A DNA stretch of 22,406 nt from Candidatus Woesearchaeota archaeon CG10_big_fil_rev_8_21_14_0_10_36_11. Lineage in GTDB: Archaea; Nanobdellota; Nanobdellia; Woesearchaeales; GW2011-AR9. Where the stretch lies: the NCBI GenBank assembly GCA_002762845.1, contig PCYB01000005.1, positions 10,282-32,687 of the forward strand, given 5' to 3'. The position numbers and the translations under genes are program-made. This document shows positions 22,159 to 22,406 of this stretch, in pieces (the stretch's first letter is position 1; every line of letters begins with the position of its first letter). The notes below the pieces were generated by a model. It saw nothing but the letters and a program-made list of their open reading frames with translations, ran no database searches and was not told the DNA's origin.

Positions 22159-22406
22159 TTATACTCTTTCACAAAAATATATCAATCGTTCTGCAAGGTA
22201 TCTCATTCGTTCTGGTGGATGTCTATTTTTTTCGATAGGTTGAGTTGCAACCACTCTTTGTGCTTGTGCAAAACTTCCCGGAGCAACTTTCCCAAGATCA
22301 AGGTACATCCCTTGTTGTGAATCAATAAGTGCCAACTCTAGATTTTATTTACCATCCGGTCTATAGCGAAGCGGTGACCGGTGGCAACACGAACAGGACT
22401 TTCGTA
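22159..22406 (-). pseudogene. 3' part of an unrecognised gene with an apparent one-base frameshift (continues beyond window)
   Basis: On the minus strand the frame entering from the right edge reads YESPVRVATGHRFAIDRMVNKI and stops at a TAG (22338-22340). A second frame, open from just after a TAA at about 22345, reads LELALIDSQQGMYLDLGKV, then APGSFAQAQRVVATQPIEKN, and continues to a TAA at 22159-22161. Adding one A to the AAATAAAAT run at about 22341-22349 fuses them as RMVNKNLELALIDS, giving a continuous protein of about 82 residues to the window edge. Both halves look like real protein, so I read this as one gene broken by a single-base deletion or read error in an A-rich run. I do not recognise the family. 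Confidence 0.45.

Noticed and set aside
1..22406. tRNA or rRNA genes, transposases, integrases or attachment sites.
   Set aside because: I saw no cloverleaf-like or rRNA sequence, no transposase or integrase motifs and no clear terminal repeats; nearly all of the window is covered by genes.

Overview
The window is AT-rich, densely coded and looks archaeal. Reasons: a BRE/TATA-like promoter (GAAAC followed by TTTATATA at 3861-3873), Shine-Dalgarno sites (GGTGA or GGAGG) on some genes only, and two tandem genes resembling archaeal 'predicted nucleotidyltransferases'. Bacterial origin cannot be excluded from sequence alone. All family names come from reading motifs; no database was searched.

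Layout. 1-365 is the end of an unrecognised gene. 370-1362 (minus) is a P-loop, sulfotransferase-like protein. 1497-2993 (plus) is a Wzx-type flippase. 2999-3736 (minus) is a class I methyltransferase. From 3964 to 16153 a tight plus-strand array encodes an RmlC-like cupin, a DegT aminotransferase fused to an aldo/keto reductase, an SpsF-type cytidylyltransferase fused to a class III aminotransferase, a small frameshifted gene, a 1309-residue fusion (GNAT, B12/radical SAM, HAD, ATP-grasp), a divergent GAPDH-family protein, a pseudaminic-acid-synthase-type NeuB (PseI), and a second P-loop/sulfotransferase-like protein. Converging on it (minus) are an APS-kinase-like gene and a CBS-domain/NDP-sugar epimerase fusion. 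From 18252 a ribbon-helix-helix protein, an alkaline-phosphatase-superfamily phosphodiesterase and two paralogous nucleotidyltransferase-like proteins follow. At the right edge a minus-strand gene carries an apparent one-base frameshift.

How it fits together. PseC-like, PseF/SpsF-like, GNAT (PseH-like) and PseI parts point to synthesis and CMP activation of a pseudaminic-acid-like nonulosonate, with a flippase for export. The extra enzymes suggest an unusual decorated derivative, and the APS kinase plus two sulfotransferase-like proteins suggest sulfation. PseB, PseG and glycosyltransferases are not in the window, so the pathway must be completed elsewhere or differ. The main novelty is the packaging of the pathway into large fusion proteins and the GAPDH-like enzyme set directly before PseI.
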